Source: Lepidodermella squamata (taxonomy: Eukaryota; Gastrotricha). From it: a stretch of 64,000 nt of DNA. The notes below the pieces were generated by a model. That model made no database searches. It had not been told where the DNA came from and worked only from the letters and a program-made list of their open reading frames with translations. Of the stretch, positions 11,901 to 23,076 are shown in pieces. Location: assembly GCA_047495785.1 (NCBI GenBank), contig JBLDXI010000054.1, positions 3,658,001 to 3,722,000 on the forward strand. The letters are read 5' to 3'. Both the position numbers and the translations under genes were made by a program. Numbering within the stretch: the stretch's first letter is position 1; each line of letters starts with the position of its first letter.

Positions 11901-13249
11901 TGTCACCAGTCACATTATGGTAACACGCCTTGTGTAATTTACTAAACGAAAAATAAATACACAATTATTAACAAACAAAATAAAATAAAAATCCTCCTTA
12001 AAAATGTAGATTTTTCACACATTTACCAATCCCGCTTTTCCATTTCTTGCTTTTCTCTTACGCATGGGAAGTCATTCATTCATTTGCTATCTTATTTATT
12101 TATTACTTTAGAGAGACCTATAATTTGCTGCTATAATGGCATCCGTGTTTTGTGGGTCAATGCGGGCATTTTTCTATCTAATTGCTGACGCTTTCATCAA
12201 AGCATTTATTGCCCTGAAATCTAATTTATAGGTCACACAATACGCTTGGGGAAAAAATAACAAAGTTTTTCTTATGTTTTTCTCGTCAGCGTAAGAAAAA
12301 AAACGAGTTTATGCGATGACCTTAAAAAATTATTTGCTCAATTAAAAATCCCAGCATTTTCCAAAAAATTATTCCGCTTTTGTTCGATAAATCTAAAGAA
12401 AGTTTTTAATTCGGTTCCTGTATTTATGGGTCGAGATTTGGATGATAAATATAAGACTAACCCGCTGAACATTTCGAGGCCAATGATGGCATAAATGACG
12501 ATGACGAAACAGACGAGCATGGCGATATGCAGCAGTGGAATCATGGCTCGAATGATCGAATTGAGAACGACTTGCAGGCTAGGCAGGCCTGAGACAAGTC
12601 GCAGTGGCCGGAGAACTCTGAAAGCTCGAAGCGCTTTGACGTCGAATTTACTCTCCTTCATGAGGCTGAGGATAGTACTAATTGCACCGATAATGACGAT
12701 AACGAAATCGAGAAGATTCCACGCGTTTCGCAGATAGGCGTTCGGGTGCAGTACGAAGCCGTCGGCGATGATTTTCATAACGGCCTCGAGCGTGAAAATG
12801 AACAGGAAAAAGTACTCGATCGTCTCAAGCGTCGAGTTGATCGAGTTCGAATCACCCTCTGGAAACGGCGTGTACACCGCCAAAGCGCAGCAGTTGACGA
12901 AAATAGTAATTAAAATAATATATTCGAATGGCCTAGATAAAATTAAAGGGTGAATCAATCGGATAATTAAATCGCGGGAAAAAACTCACTTCCACTCGCA
13001 AAATCGTATGCAGAACGCGCGAAGTGGATTGTTAAGGTGGAGGCACATGAGGGTGCGCGGCGCCCGCATGCCGGCCTGGGCGATTTGGCGCTGTTTTTTC
13101 GACAACGGCGCCGTCGGAGTCGACGGGGCTGTCGGATTGGCGGCGGCAACAGGCGGGGCGGCCGCAACGGCTGGCGCAGCGGCGACCGGGACTGTTGCGA
13201 CAACGGCCTGCGGAACGGCGGCGATGCTTTTGCGAGGCGTGTCCGCCAT
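2993..13249 (-). CDS. Voltage-gated L-type calcium channel alpha-1 subunit (Cav1)
   Basis: Fourteen coding exons (minus): 12990-13249, 12462-12932, 10774-11941, 10178-10298, 9683-10118, 9494-9623, 9273-9439, 7992-8589, 6542-6700, 6368-6478, 6231-6314, 5717-6169, 4114-5438, 2993-3086. All junctions are GT-AG with matching phase; total 5,577 nt, 1,858 aa. Four homologous domains each have a voltage sensor and pore. The pore glutamates read EEEE: TMEGW (about 312), TGEDW (638), TFEGW (1048), TGESW (1336), as in high-voltage-activated Ca2+ channels. Domain I ([18 protein letters not shown]), the I-II linker and the C-terminal EF-hand/pre-IQ/IQ region ([18 protein letters not shown]) match the Cav1 rather than the Cav2 class. 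Oddities: a very acidic insert in the I-II linker, a Q/P/Y-rich tail of about 300 aa, and a Met-to-Ser change in IVS6 (FYSLCSFL). I chose the start at 13249 because its context is ACCATGG; the reading frame is open further upstream to the acceptor at 13389, so an additional 5' coding exon is possible. Confidence 0.95.
3301..3668 (+). repeat. Dispersed repeat, copy A (interrupted), in the last Cav1 intron
   Basis: Diverged copy of the sequence at 10441-10640, in the same orientation. Shared landmarks in order: CGATAGATCTCACTATTA, ATTTTGCG.TATCG, GCCGATATCGATT.TGG, GGTATCGATTT..ACAAATCAGTG and CCAGGTAGCT. Copy A is interrupted after the GATATCGATTTTGG landmark by the hairpin element at 3400-3564. 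No coding capacity is seen. Confidence 0.75.
3400..3564. mobile_element. Near-perfect 165-bp palindrome (foldback/MITE-like) inserted in repeat copy A
   Basis: The two halves (about 76 bp each) are inverted copies around a spacer of about 12 nt centred near 3482. The left arm starts CGACAAAACAGCAA; the reverse complement of the right arm starts CGTCATAACAGCAA, and the match continues through a shared inner CGCGACAAAACAGCA. The unit GCGACAAAACAGC occurs about three times per arm. The sibling repeat at 10441-10640 lacks this block, so it is an insertion. I cannot define a convincing target-site duplication. The overlapping open frames are repeat artefacts. Confidence 0.75.
6751..7520 (+). CDS. 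Nested two-exon gene in a Cav1 intron, unknown function
   Basis: Exon 1 is 6751-6876 and exon 2 is 6924-7520, separated by a 47-nt GT-AG intron (phase 0); the spliced frame encodes 240 aa. It lies antisense inside the Cav1 intron between the exons for the end of domain III and the start of domain IV. The N-terminus is basic ([20 protein letters not shown]), then comes a Pro/Glu/Val-rich linker (about 38-70), then a compact region (about 72-165) with a predicted alpha/beta look ([57 protein letters not shown]), and a basic Gly/Arg C-terminus. Both exons share one frame without stops. I do not recognise a family. Absence of membrane segments or signal peptide suggests an intracellular protein. 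Confidence 0.7.
10441..10640 (+). repeat. Dispersed repeat, copy B (uninterrupted), in a Cav1 intron
   Basis: Second copy of the repeat at 3301-3668, here in the intron between exons 10178-10298 and 10774-11941. It carries CGATAGATCTCACTATTATACGC, GGAGCCGATATCGATTCTGG, GGTATCGATTTCACAAATC and TTCCAGGTAGCT in the same order but without the 165-bp palindrome. No ORF of note. Confidence 0.7.
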
Positions 13250-13389
13250 GGTTCTAGCTTGATATAGCGAGGTTTTTTCGGCAACGGCGCCTAAAGTGGA
13301 TTTCCAAGCCCGACTGAGACCTGCTTGAGGAACGCCGGAGTTGTCACGTGGCAATCCACCGCCTCCTGGTATACCACCAGATGGCAAAG

Positions 13390-15463
13390 CTGGAAACAAA
13401 CACAAAAAATATTAGAAACGGCAAAAAAAATCTGCAATAATTAGTTTATTTTTTGAAAAAATACCTTTCGCCATTTTTCGCTATATACTAGTGTCTCATA
13501 GCATTCAGGTAAAAAGGGTAGTCTTTTCGACTAAAAATAATACGCGTTAAAGCGTGACGCAAAAACAGTGTTTTTAGGCGAACGAGGTGGGAAGTAGATA
13601 AACGCGGGTTTATTAGTATTTACCAGCAAATAAAACGTGGTTTCCCAAATATAGGACTTGGCAGAAGCTTACTCTGTGTGATATCACTCTTGTTGATCGG
13701 TGGTGGTCTCTGCGGTGCGTTGTGTGGTGATGAGCCTCAACACAACAACAACAACAACAACATCAACAGCACAAAACCGGGCGATGATACACCACCCAGC
13801 AGATTCAGCAGAAACAGCCGATGATGATGATCCAGGCTCGTTATTACGGTAATTGTAATAATATTTGATTATCAACTATATTATAATGATAGCTGAGATT
13901 TGCCTATACGTATAGGTGTAATATCATCAGTTTCGGTCGCTTGACCACGTCGAACCTCGAACAAGGGTTCCAGGGTGCGCGCGCATTATTGCGAACAGTA
14001 TTATATCGCCTATTATAATACGGCATATCACTACAGCAGCCTACAGGGTGAAATGCAGCTGTAAAATTCGGTACTAGGGCCTTTATTATCGCGGTCCAGA
14101 TTCGACTGACTGCACGCTGCTTCTGGTGATAGTAATAATAACGCGAATACTCGCAGATATTTTAAGGCGGCTGTATAGCTAGGTATAGGCTATTAACACT
14201 CGCACGCGCCCGTGCAGCATGAGGCATCATTTGATGCTACTGCTCGATTATAAGGAATTCCTATATATAGCTATGTGTATATCTGTTGTTCGCTCGCACC
14301 GGTCGGTACAAGCCGCGTGTCTGTTCAGCGCTGCTCCTCTGCTGCTGACGTTGAGCAGAAGCGCGCAGAAGCAAATGGCCCCGCATTGTACAACGCGAAG
14401 GCATTTCTAACCGCGGTTATAATAGCTGCTGCTTCGGCTCAGATATGCAGAAATGGCAAAGTTATTAATAATAGCATATATATAATATTATATAATAAAT
14501 CGGGCAACTCGAAAGAACTGAAAAAGAAGCTGATGCATCATCGTAGAGCGCGTGTTTACCCGCCCGAAATGTCGGCGCAAAATAACGTGCTGCAACGCTG
14601 CAGGCAGTTTTTATAACAATACAGCGCGTTAATATCATCAGACTGGGCGGTGGTACGTATAGAGATATAGGCAGTCGGAAGGTATATAACGCGGAAAAAG
14701 CCGGGTGCGCGGCATGCGTTGGGTCGGGTGGGAGATGCCGCTTTGCCTACCTATACCTCTCGTTCTATGTAGTAATTTGAACGAGGCCCGAAAAAATGAG
14801 AAAGGTGGTATTACACGCGCGGCTCTTCGCTTCTTTATTGGCGCTATTTTTTAGCCGGTTTGCGCTGCACAATGCCACTCAGGCCGAAGTAGCGTATGCG
14901 GTGTATGAGATTAATCTACATAGGGCAATATAATTAAAAAACGTTGACCCAATAATATAACCTATGTTGGCTGCAGAGGTATGTTAACAGGCCAGAGTTG
15001 TTGTAGGATTGTTCCCTTCCTCCCTCACTGGGACTGTTTTCATCAGCAGACAGCGAGATACGGGAATACGGGGATTAAACGCTTTTTCATCTGCTATGAG
15101 TCAGTATAATATCCCAACGGTATGCGAAGACAATAAGGGACATTCAGATGATAAAGATGACTGTATGATAAGTAAATAGCACGCTCATCTCACAAAAGAA
15201 TAGGACATTGAAAAATTCGGAAAGCTGTCTTGGAACTTGGAATGAACCTTATAAGGTGAAATTATTTTTGAGGATCCTGAGCCGAGCAAATAATTTGTAA
15301 GCCGGAGCTTTAAACTTGAACTTGAAACCTAGTTCCATCCCAAAATTCCTAATTTCAACCAAAAATGTGTCGTAAAACTCGGTTATCAACATCGTTTCAG
15401 GTTGCAAACTTTTAAAAGAGAAGAAAAAAAGGATTTTTATCCGCTTTAAAACTGACTAAATCG
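13390..15463. other. Non-coding stretch upstream of Cav1 coding start
   Basis: No supportable coding exon. It contains a CAA-rich microsatellite (about 13738-13770), many CGCG-containing stretches and AT runs (for example ATATATAATATTATATAATAA near 14479). It is probably the 5' intron and/or promoter region of the minus-strand calcium channel gene. Confidence 0.4.
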
Positions 15464-15829
15464 TCATTTTTTCAAGTTTTCAACTTCTGCCCAACCTGAA
15501 AATGGAGTTTCAGCCTCGTAGCCGACTCTCAGCGGCCCACTTCGATGCAGCCAGAAACTCAAATCAGGCGTTTCCAAAATCCTGACAGCAGCAGTGAGTT
15601 CGTGAATAACGGTGTTTGGCTCGACGCTGCCAGGCGGCCCAGGCGCTTGATCGTTGGATGAAGACGGAATTCGAGCGACAGTTCCGCGCCGCCGACGTCG
15701 CCGGGGCTTGTTCGCCTTTTCTGCTGGGTCACATGGCACCGAAGCCCGGGTAGCAACGGGCGTTGGAACTACAACGGGCTGCGGCGGCGGCGGCTTCCTC
15801 TTGATCGGAATACGGACCATACGGACCAT
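15464..15829 (-). CDS. Possible small basic protein (121 aa), unknown
   Basis: An open frame with ATG in a favourable context (GAAAATGG) and locally higher GC than the flanks. The product begins MVRMVRIPIKRKPPPPQP, has an Arg cluster (RRRRRR near 43-48), a Pro/Ser-rich middle, and a C-terminal part (about 68-121) with more globular composition (IHELTAAVRILETPDLSFWL). No known family is recognised and no neighbouring exon is evident. It lies upstream of Cav1 on the same strand, but it ends in a stop rather than a splice donor, so I do not treat it as a Cav1 exon. It may be spurious. Confidence 0.4.
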   Translation of the reverse strand: MVRMVRIPIKRKPPPPQPVVVPTPVATRASVPCDPAEKANKPRRRRRRGTVARIPSSSNDQAPGPPGSVEPNTVIHELTAAVRILETPDLSFWLHRSGPLRVGYEAETPFSGWAEVENLKK

Positions 15830-18800
15830 TTTCGCGATCTTTTTCTTGCAATCAACTCGAGCTAAAACTATCTCTCAAACGCATCTCTCACGGCGATTAC
15901 GACCGCGGTAAAATCGCCGGAAAAAATCTGGGTGAAAAAGTCTTATTTACTATATGCGTGATAGTAAGAACGTCGCCGGCCGGCGTTGTTTAGAAAATCG
16001 TCGCCGATCAATTTTTGAAGAGGCCAAAGTGGCCAGGTACGCGCGCGAGACAAACAGCCGTATGTATTACGGAAATTATTTGTACTATATATTATTAATA
16101 AAAAGTGATTTTGCGAGCCCTACCAATAATTTCGTCATCGTCTTCGTCGTCCATCTCATCGAAGCGACGAAACACTATAACATCACCGCATCAATCGATT
16201 TCTCCCAGGCATCAACAGTAAAATCGCTTCTCGGCGGCCAAATAACAACATTTTCTCCGTAGGAGGGGGCAGTCGATCGAAAAATAGCAACAAAAAATGG
16301 CAAACAGGCCGAGTATGTTAATGAAAGCGAAAAAACGGTCTTTAGTAGCTTTTAATTAAAAGGAGTCACACCCAGCGTTAAATGGCGACTAAACTCTATT
16401 GACCAGTGCAGTGGTAAAAAAAACGTACCTGATTTTTATTGAGCTTAGTAGGAGAGATGCTTTCTCCGACGTCGTCGCGTCAATTTGAAGGGCGCAAAGG
16501 CGATGTCATCGGCCGCCTTTCACGCTCAACCGGTAAACATTCGCGCATATCATACGCGAAATTTCCAGAATAAAAATGAGGTAAAAGCCTAAAGACTGGA
16601 AGAATTTTTATTGCATCGAATGGCTAGTAATTTCACTTTTGGTGCGAAGGAAGAGATTGTAGGTCAAATGCGGCATTTTATTAATGAGAACATACTAACG
16701 CATGAGCTATGCGGTTATTATTATAGTCATTATTATTACTATCGAAACGGGTTATAAGTGAATGGTGTTTATCGGTTTATCGGAAGGTATGTAACCGAAA
16801 CTTCTACTCTATCATTATTTTTCGTTTTTTTTCGTTGAATGCTGAAGGCTGAAAATAACTAAAGAAAATATTAATGGAATTACGAGAGAAGATGCGCAAT
16901 AAGAAAGATCCCTTTTTTCTTTCCCTGCCGACTGTTACCTTTCATACGATCTAAACTAGCAGGCCTCACTAAACAATTAATTTATTTTTTACGAATAATT
17001 TGGATAGTTCAAGAATTAGCGCATTAGGGTCAATATAAAAAATCCATTTTATCAGACTAGCCAGAGCTAAACCTATAACCAGGTGTCTTAAAGAGCTCCG
17101 AACAGCCATTTTGTTAGCAATTTTATATACTCCGATCCCTTATCAGGGCCTCCGACCCCCGAAAAGTTTCAATTTGTTTCGTCAATAAAGAAAACATGGT
17201 TCTGCTCCGTCCAAAGGTATATCTAGCCTTAACGGGGTGTGGTAGCCGCTGAATGGTGTAAAAATGGACCTTAAAAACAGCCGAATAGCCCGACATTTCG
17301 GGGGTGGGTTGAGGATGGCTAGATAAACTAAACTTTTGGCTCCGTGTAATATCTATAGTGAATGGATAGAGTTTCCTAAATAATGATAACCAGAAAATTG
17401 AAATTAACAGAATGGCGTCGCTGTTTACGTTGGTTTCTTACAAAAAATATGTTTTAATATCGACCGGTAGTTGTTTCTGTTTACGGCGTGATGGAAAGTC
17501 TGGTGTATTTGGATGAAAAGCTTTCGACTGTTTGGAACCAAAAGTTGTATTTTTGTGGTAACAAATGCTAAAAACGGTGTGTTACAAGTGGCGTTTCACG
17601 CTGTTTGCGCTTCGGAAGCATCGAGAATCGAGCCGCGATTTCTGATGAAAAATAGCCAGGCATGGGGCCAATCTTTGATGGTTTATCTGCTACAAGCTCT
17701 GGCCACAACACGCCTGCCAATGATCGGCGGCGGTGAGCTAGTTTAACCGCGAGTAATAACGCCAATTTTGTAACAATTATATACGTTACTCGTTGTTCAT
17801 CTGCGCGGCGTAGAGCGAGTAGCCAGCTCGCTATTTGTTACCAGGCATGTTTTCTAAACAATCACCGCTCATGATCATCGGAGCGGCTGCTGCGGAATGA
17901 GAGAGGCGGAATTTCCCAGCAAGGTACCTGTATGTAGCGTAAAAAGCCACGTAGTATAAACAGCGTGGTCGGAAGCAACTTTTCACGCCGTGCCGATATA
18001 TTTGTTGCAATGCCCGGCGCAAGACCCCGTGTCCAGACTCGAGGCATATCGATGAACCGCCAAGAGGCGGTGATCAATCAGCGGCATCACGGGACGCCCA
18101 CCTGGTCTGGTCAGTTTCGAGGAGGCCAGCAATGGAATTCAACTGCTGACATTCTTTCGCCTTCGTAAATTACTAAAATTAGCTCTATTTTTTTCTTAAT
18201 TTTTTCTTCTCGGTAACGCATTTGTACCGCATAGTGGTGAAAATAGCAAAACCACGCAGATACAGGATATCCCTATCGCACTTGCGGCGCCAAATATAAT
18301 CGACAAAGAATTTGAATAAAATAAATTGAGGCAATTTTGTAATTTTGCAATAAATGCATTCCTAGCAAATGATTGACTGCTCTAAATATTTTCAGCTGTT
18401 AATAAAAATCGATAGTTCGAGGCTTATATGATATCATCTGTATTTGGCTATAGATAGCAAAACAATATGTCATGTTATTCCGGTGTTTTAGCGATCTTCA
18501 TGGTGCTGCCTGATTAGTTTGCCAACAAGTATAGCGATGAGTCACTGTTTTTTTTCTGGTCATTTTTTTGCGTGTTGCGTGACTTCATGATCAGCCAATA
18601 ATCGTTGGAACCGCGGCGCAACGTGGCGCGCTGTTTCACGCCTGATGATGGCTGGCAATCGATTGGAAAGAAAGCGCTGACAATTCACCTGGTGGGATGA
18701 TGCAATTATTACAGAATCAGAATGGCAAATACTTTTAAGCTGTGACGTTTTTTTGGCGCAATTTTTTCAGCTAATATAATATACTTTTTTGTTATAGCTG

Positions 18801-19987
18801 AAACCTGGAAATATTTCCACACAACAGTTTTCAGTTTGTAGTTCGATTTGCTTCATTACCACCCGGTTCTTCCAGCAGAGCTATAAATAATTAATTCTGT
18901 ATTATTTGTGTTGGCATTCTAATTTTTTGCGTTCACCAGGCGAGAAAGAAATTGCGATGAAAAGCCGCGAACCGAAGCGCACCTGTGACATAATAATTAT
19001 CGTGTTTTCTCAAGGCCTTGCGTTTTTTTAATTAATTTTTCGACCGCTCCTTTGCGGCAAAATTTATTAGACTAAAACCTGATCTTGGACATGTCACTCT
19101 ATACCCTGGTTTTAGCGGATTAATTTTCCACGCAGTAATAACAAAAAACGGGCAAAATTCCTTCCGCTTATTTATTATTGCGCATAAGTAGGTGATATTT
19201 ACGAAAATTTTAATAGCCCTGAGCGAGTGTTGTTTTTGCGTCTTGTTGATCGCAGAAATAAATTAGCCGTCTGATTTAAGATTGATCTGATTATTCACAC
19301 GTAGAAAAAACATGTCACGCTTCATTATATATATATCCCTCCGTGACGAACCTCCTGTTTATCCCTTCTTTATTAGGCTGTTATCCGCTAAAAAATAATC
19401 GCATTTTAAGGCTGAGCCCTACGTCAGCTCAAGTCGCGTGAGAATAATTCCGCGCTTTCTATTGCATACGAAGTCTATACTTCAATATAGTTTATATAGT
19501 TTTTTCAATTTTTGGCCGCTCTTTCTTCCTGTTTTCAATGCAGATGTATTTCACACCCCAGCTTGCGTAATTCCGGTCCTGCTTAGCCGCAGTGTATAAA
19601 AACGGGAGAAACCTTTCAATTTCTAGCGCCATTTTTTTTTCCTCTGACTTTTATTGGCTCTCACTTGCGAAACAATAACGAGATAGGCCTCGCGTGAAAT
19701 TTCCCCTGCATTGATCGCTCAGGTGAGACATGAAACTACATGAACCATGAATAGCTTTACCGCCGGCGTCTTTGAATTGAAGCAAGTAAAATACATATAT
19801 AATGTACCACGCTTTTTCACCGTTAAAATGAGTTCGCTTTCCTTTGTGTAATTTTTAGCTAGAAGTTTTTTCTTTTTCCCGTCGAAATTCAACACCGTAA
19901 TTACAGCCGTAGGTTAAAATATTTTAAGTGTCCTCCTAAAACCGCAGAAAATATTTTTATTAATTTTTTTTAGAATTTTAATTTAAA
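15830..19987. other. Long non-coding stretch; possible Cav1 5' UTR exon donor
   Basis: About 4 kb without a convincing gene. A good minus-strand splice donor (CAG|GTACGT) ends a potential exon at 16429. In the phase needed by the acceptor at 13389 the frame has a stop just upstream, so it would fit a 5' UTR exon of Cav1 rather than coding sequence. The rest is AT-rich with scattered short open frames that overlap on both strands. Confidence 0.35.
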
Positions 19988-20611
19988 ATGCAGCGATCGT
20001 TCTCCGAATCTGAGTTGTCTATACGTCGTCGGGATAACTCGTACCTGATTAATGATGACGAAATCGAGTATCTAACATCAGCTCATCACTACAACAACTT
20101 GCTCTGCGGCTCAAATAACAAAAATCACCATGAAAATCATCCGGCCAACGAAAAATGCAAGGCAACGCGCATGAAATCGCTTTCGAATGGTGCTGAAGTC
20201 ACGCCAAGCATGTCTCGGCTCGTTATGCTTGTTGCTAGTAAACGAGCGTTATTGCTGAATAAGAAATCTTCCGTCGACTCGGCCGTGAAGGCGATGAAGA
20301 TATTGGCGAGTAAAGCGAGACGCATCAGCCAGCAGCAAAAGCAACAGCAGGAGGCGAATAGCAACGACATCTATGCAAGGCATTTCGGCGCCGGATTGCG
20401 GCAAGGATCGGCCATTTCGGGGCGGCGAAATATTGCGCCGAAATTGGCCGCTGAAAATTATTGCGCCATCGATGATGACATTGAAGATGAGCAGTGTACG
20501 CTGAGCCAGGATGAAGAGGAAGAACAAGTTGCGAATCACTTTTTCGAGGCTGAGAAGCACATGAACCAGGCGATAACTCGTATGCGAGTCTCTGAGTGGT
20601 TATGCCACTAA
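19988..20611 (+). CDS. Hypothetical intracellular protein, 207 aa
   Basis: An intronless frame from ATG at 19988; a TTTTTTTAG acceptor-like site at about 19965-19973 suggests a spliced 5' leader. The N-terminus is Ser/Arg/Glu-rich (MQRSFSESELSIRRRDNSY), then a His/Asn-rich patch, a central basic, probably helical region (about 75-118: LVMLVASKRALLLNKKSSV, AVKAMKILASKARRISQQQ), a poly-Gln-like run, and an acidic C-terminal part (DDDIEDEQ, SQDEEEEQ) ending in a helix. No signal peptide or membrane segment. AATAAA-type signals follow at about 20670 and 20811. No family is recognised. Its isolation within repeat-rich DNA gives no functional context. Confidence 0.65.
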   Translation: MQRSFSESELSIRRRDNSYLINDDEIEYLTSAHHYNNLLCGSNNKNHHENHPANEKCKATRMKSLSNGAEVTPSMSRLVMLVASKRALLLNKKSSVDSAVKAMKILASKARRISQQQKQQQEANSNDIYARHFGAGLRQGSAISGRRNIAPKLAAENYCAIDDDIEDEQCTLSQDEEEEQVANHFFEAEKHMNQAITRMRVSEWLCH

Positions 20612-21640
20612 AATCTGTTGTAAAAAAACGGCCCACTACCCTTTCCAAATTATAAATCCATGCGTGTTTTCAATAAATAATCTACCTATAATTTTGTCTT
20701 CAATTTACTATTAGAGAATAGTTGAAAAAATGTGTCGGATATATTTTATGTATATAATTTATTTTAATAATGTTCTTATTATTGACCGAATTCCGATTTC
20801 TGCGACAATTCAATAAAAATGCTCGGTGTTTTGACGCAATGCTTGTTTTTTCCCACGCGTTGCCCGTTGAAATTATATGATATTTCGCCTAAATATTTCA
20901 AACTCTAAATTTTACAAGGTGGCTGAAAAATTCAGCGTTTTATACACGCGTTTTATCCTTTTATTTTCAGTTGGTTTTTTGGGGTTTTATCGAACTGTTA
21001 CGGGGCGATTTATTTACATCCCAGCACTGAGTTTCAGCCGTTTTCAGACCTCACATAAAGATTTTCAGCGCTTAATTTGCTAAAAGAGTTGAAGCGTTCA
21101 AATATTAATAGCATCGTGATGTGGCCGCAAATCGATATCGATTGGAAACAGCGCTTGTGCCACTCAACCGCGCCAGCCGAAGTTGTAATATAAACTACTT
21201 CGGCTAGATTTTTTTCAGGTAAAGAAAGCTCGACTCAAATAAGGTCGCCAAAACATAATCGTATTATCTGAAATTCAAAAAAATTCTGGCTGGTCGTGTT
21301 ATATATATTTCTGCAAATGCACATGTTGTGTAATGAATCGGGCATTGGGCATGCCTATAAATATTCTTCATTTATGCAGTCCATATATGTATACTTGCGC
21401 GCACAACCAGTACTAGGTACTTGGCTAGTGATTTCTTATTTCTATGCTGATTGTAAGAATAAACATGTAACCGGCTACCGAGGAGGCGCGGGGATGTCTT
21501 ACAACAGCGTGCAGCTCGTGGCACGTGATGGTAGAAATCCGCTCATGTGAGACGTCAGCCGACATATTAGACATGTTGGCCTCACATGGTGCTGGTAGCC
21601 GGGTTCACTCTGTGCTGGTTAGTTTCGGAATCAATTAGGA
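20612..21640. other. Intergenic, no gene seen
   Basis: AT-rich sequence after the 207-aa gene. It contains that gene's 3' UTR with poly(A) signals; otherwise only short unsupported open frames. Confidence 0.4.
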
Positions 21641-21644
21641 ATTA

Positions 21645-21856
21645 AATATTTGTATGATATAACATGAGTAGGAATCTATATTTGAGTGAAGCACGAAATA
21701 TAGATCGAGTAAAACGAATGAAACGAGTGAAATCGAGGCGGAACGAGCCGGTAGGCGAGTGGAGACGAGATTTCACGAGGTGAATGAGTTTTACGAGATC
21801 TATACGAGTGCTTCACGAAAATATAGGTTTCTACGAATGTTGTATCGTAAAATATT
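21645..21856. repeat. CGAG-rich imperfect palindrome, copy 1 (foldback-like)
   Basis: The whole 212 bp folds on itself. The left arm reads TATGATATAACATGAGTAGG and the reverse complement of the right arm reads TACGATACAACATTCGTAGA; the match continues inward through GTGAAGCAC, ATAGAT, GTAAAAC and the central AACGAGCCGGTAGGCGAGT. CGAG/CTCG is repeated many times. A shorter relative is at 22922-23076. No ORF; probably a non-autonomous element. Confidence 0.7.
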
Positions 21857-21899
21857 ACACGGTGTCTATATTTTTCGCAAAATAATAAATAATAAATAA

Positions 21900-22640
21900 T
21901 AAAAAATCCAACCTAAAATTTCATTGAAAAATGGCTTTCTATTCATTCTCGCTCATTTTACTCATTCGTTCGAATTTCGTCTCGTTTTGAAAGTCGATTT
22001 TCTGTCCGACCGGAATTCTGCTCGAATTTCACGAACAAATGCTCCCAGAATTCTGCTCCGATTGGCAAAGCTGCCGCAATTGAAGCCGAATGGTTCGATA
22101 ACCCATCAACCCTGAAACCTGGTTCCTTCGAAATCAACGTTCGCGAAAACCATGCGCCTTTACAATCCGAAGAAACTGGCTCGATTTGAACGACACGTTT
22201 GGTGGCGATGAAAGAATGTCAAGCAGTCCGTCGGAATTTCATCTCTGGTTGTTGAAAATGGCTCAGTTTCGGACTAGCGCGTCGCACCGGTGTTTGGTAC
22301 GTCGATGTTTTCAACGTGATCGAATCGGAACTGTCGCAGGCAGAGTGCTCCAAGTTCAAGGTGGTGATCAAGTTTCAAGGTGGTGATTTCTGCGAATTGG
22401 GGTCAAAATGCTGTCCGATTTTCTGGATTTTCTGCTCAGTGTTCCCGGCGCGTTCTATCGATCTATGGAGGCGACTTGTTGACCGTACGATGTTCGATGA
22501 TCTTCTGCGCGATCCGACCCACGAATCGCTGCGAATTCATGCACAGCGGGGACGAAATGCTGCCCGATTTTCCGGAGTTTTCTGAGAAATTCTGGTTCCT
22601 ACGGCCAATTTCTGCCAAGCGCTCCCCGTCTAAATTATTC
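21900..22640 (+). other. Unresolved segment with weak coding character
   Basis: Between the two palindromic copies. One frame is open from about 21912 to 22177 without an in-frame Met near its start, and reads protein-like at the end (EAEWFDNPSTLKPGSFEINV). A short direct repeat (CAAGGTGGTGATCAAG / CAAGGTGGTGATTTC) occurs near 22358-22390. It may be a decayed exon or internal sequence of a larger transposon. I assign no function. Confidence 0.2.
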
Positions 22641-22759
22641 TAAAAATTGAATTTCTCCATTTTATTTCATAATAAATTGCGTTGCGAAAACTATATCCCT
22701 GTGTTTTTCCGTTAGAATTAGCTGTTTCAAGACCTCGGAAGTATTGGGCTTGGAAATGG

Positions 22760-22916
22760 GCATCTATATTCAAAATATAGATTTCCCAGGTCAAAAATAT
22801 AGATACACCTGAATCTATATTTCAGATATAGATCAGAAATATAGTTCATATTCAAATCTATATTTGAAGTATGAAATAATATAGATTTGTGTTTCAAGGT
22901 TAAAAATATAGACACA
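22760..22916. repeat. Degenerate cluster of AATATAGA / TCTATATT motifs
   Basis: About ten occurrences of AATATAGA or its reverse complement within 160 bp, in both orientations, directly before palindrome copy 2. The spacing is irregular. The same AATATAG motif occurs inside palindrome copy 1, so the cluster may be built from element ends. Confidence 0.6.
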
Positions 22917-22921
22917 GTGTT

Positions 22922-23076
22922 ATATTTGTATGGTATGACATGAGTAAAACGTTTATATCTGTACGGAGCCGCCCGAGATTTACGAGTCGGAACGAGCCGG
23001 AGGCGAGTTGCGATGAGTAAATCGAGTGCGGCGAGTTCAGATATGAACGATTTACGAATGTTATACCGTAAAATAT
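22922..23076. repeat. CGAG-rich imperfect palindrome, copy 2
   Basis: A 155-bp relative of 21645-21856. Left arm TATGGTATGACATGAGTAAA, right arm reverse complement TACGGTATAACATTCGTAAA; shared centre GGAACGAGCCGGAGGCGAGT. It is shorter than copy 1 because the GTGAAGCAC block is absent. Confidence 0.7.

Noticed and set aside
10774-13249. Considered calling the channel Cav2 because the C-terminal region is strongly arthropod-like
   Set aside because: Domain I, the I-II linker ([18 protein letters not shown]) and the IQ region fit the Cav1 class better.
13738-13770. CAA-repeat as the coding poly-Gln or poly-Asn of an exon
   Set aside because: No flanking open frame with splice sites; it behaves as a microsatellite.
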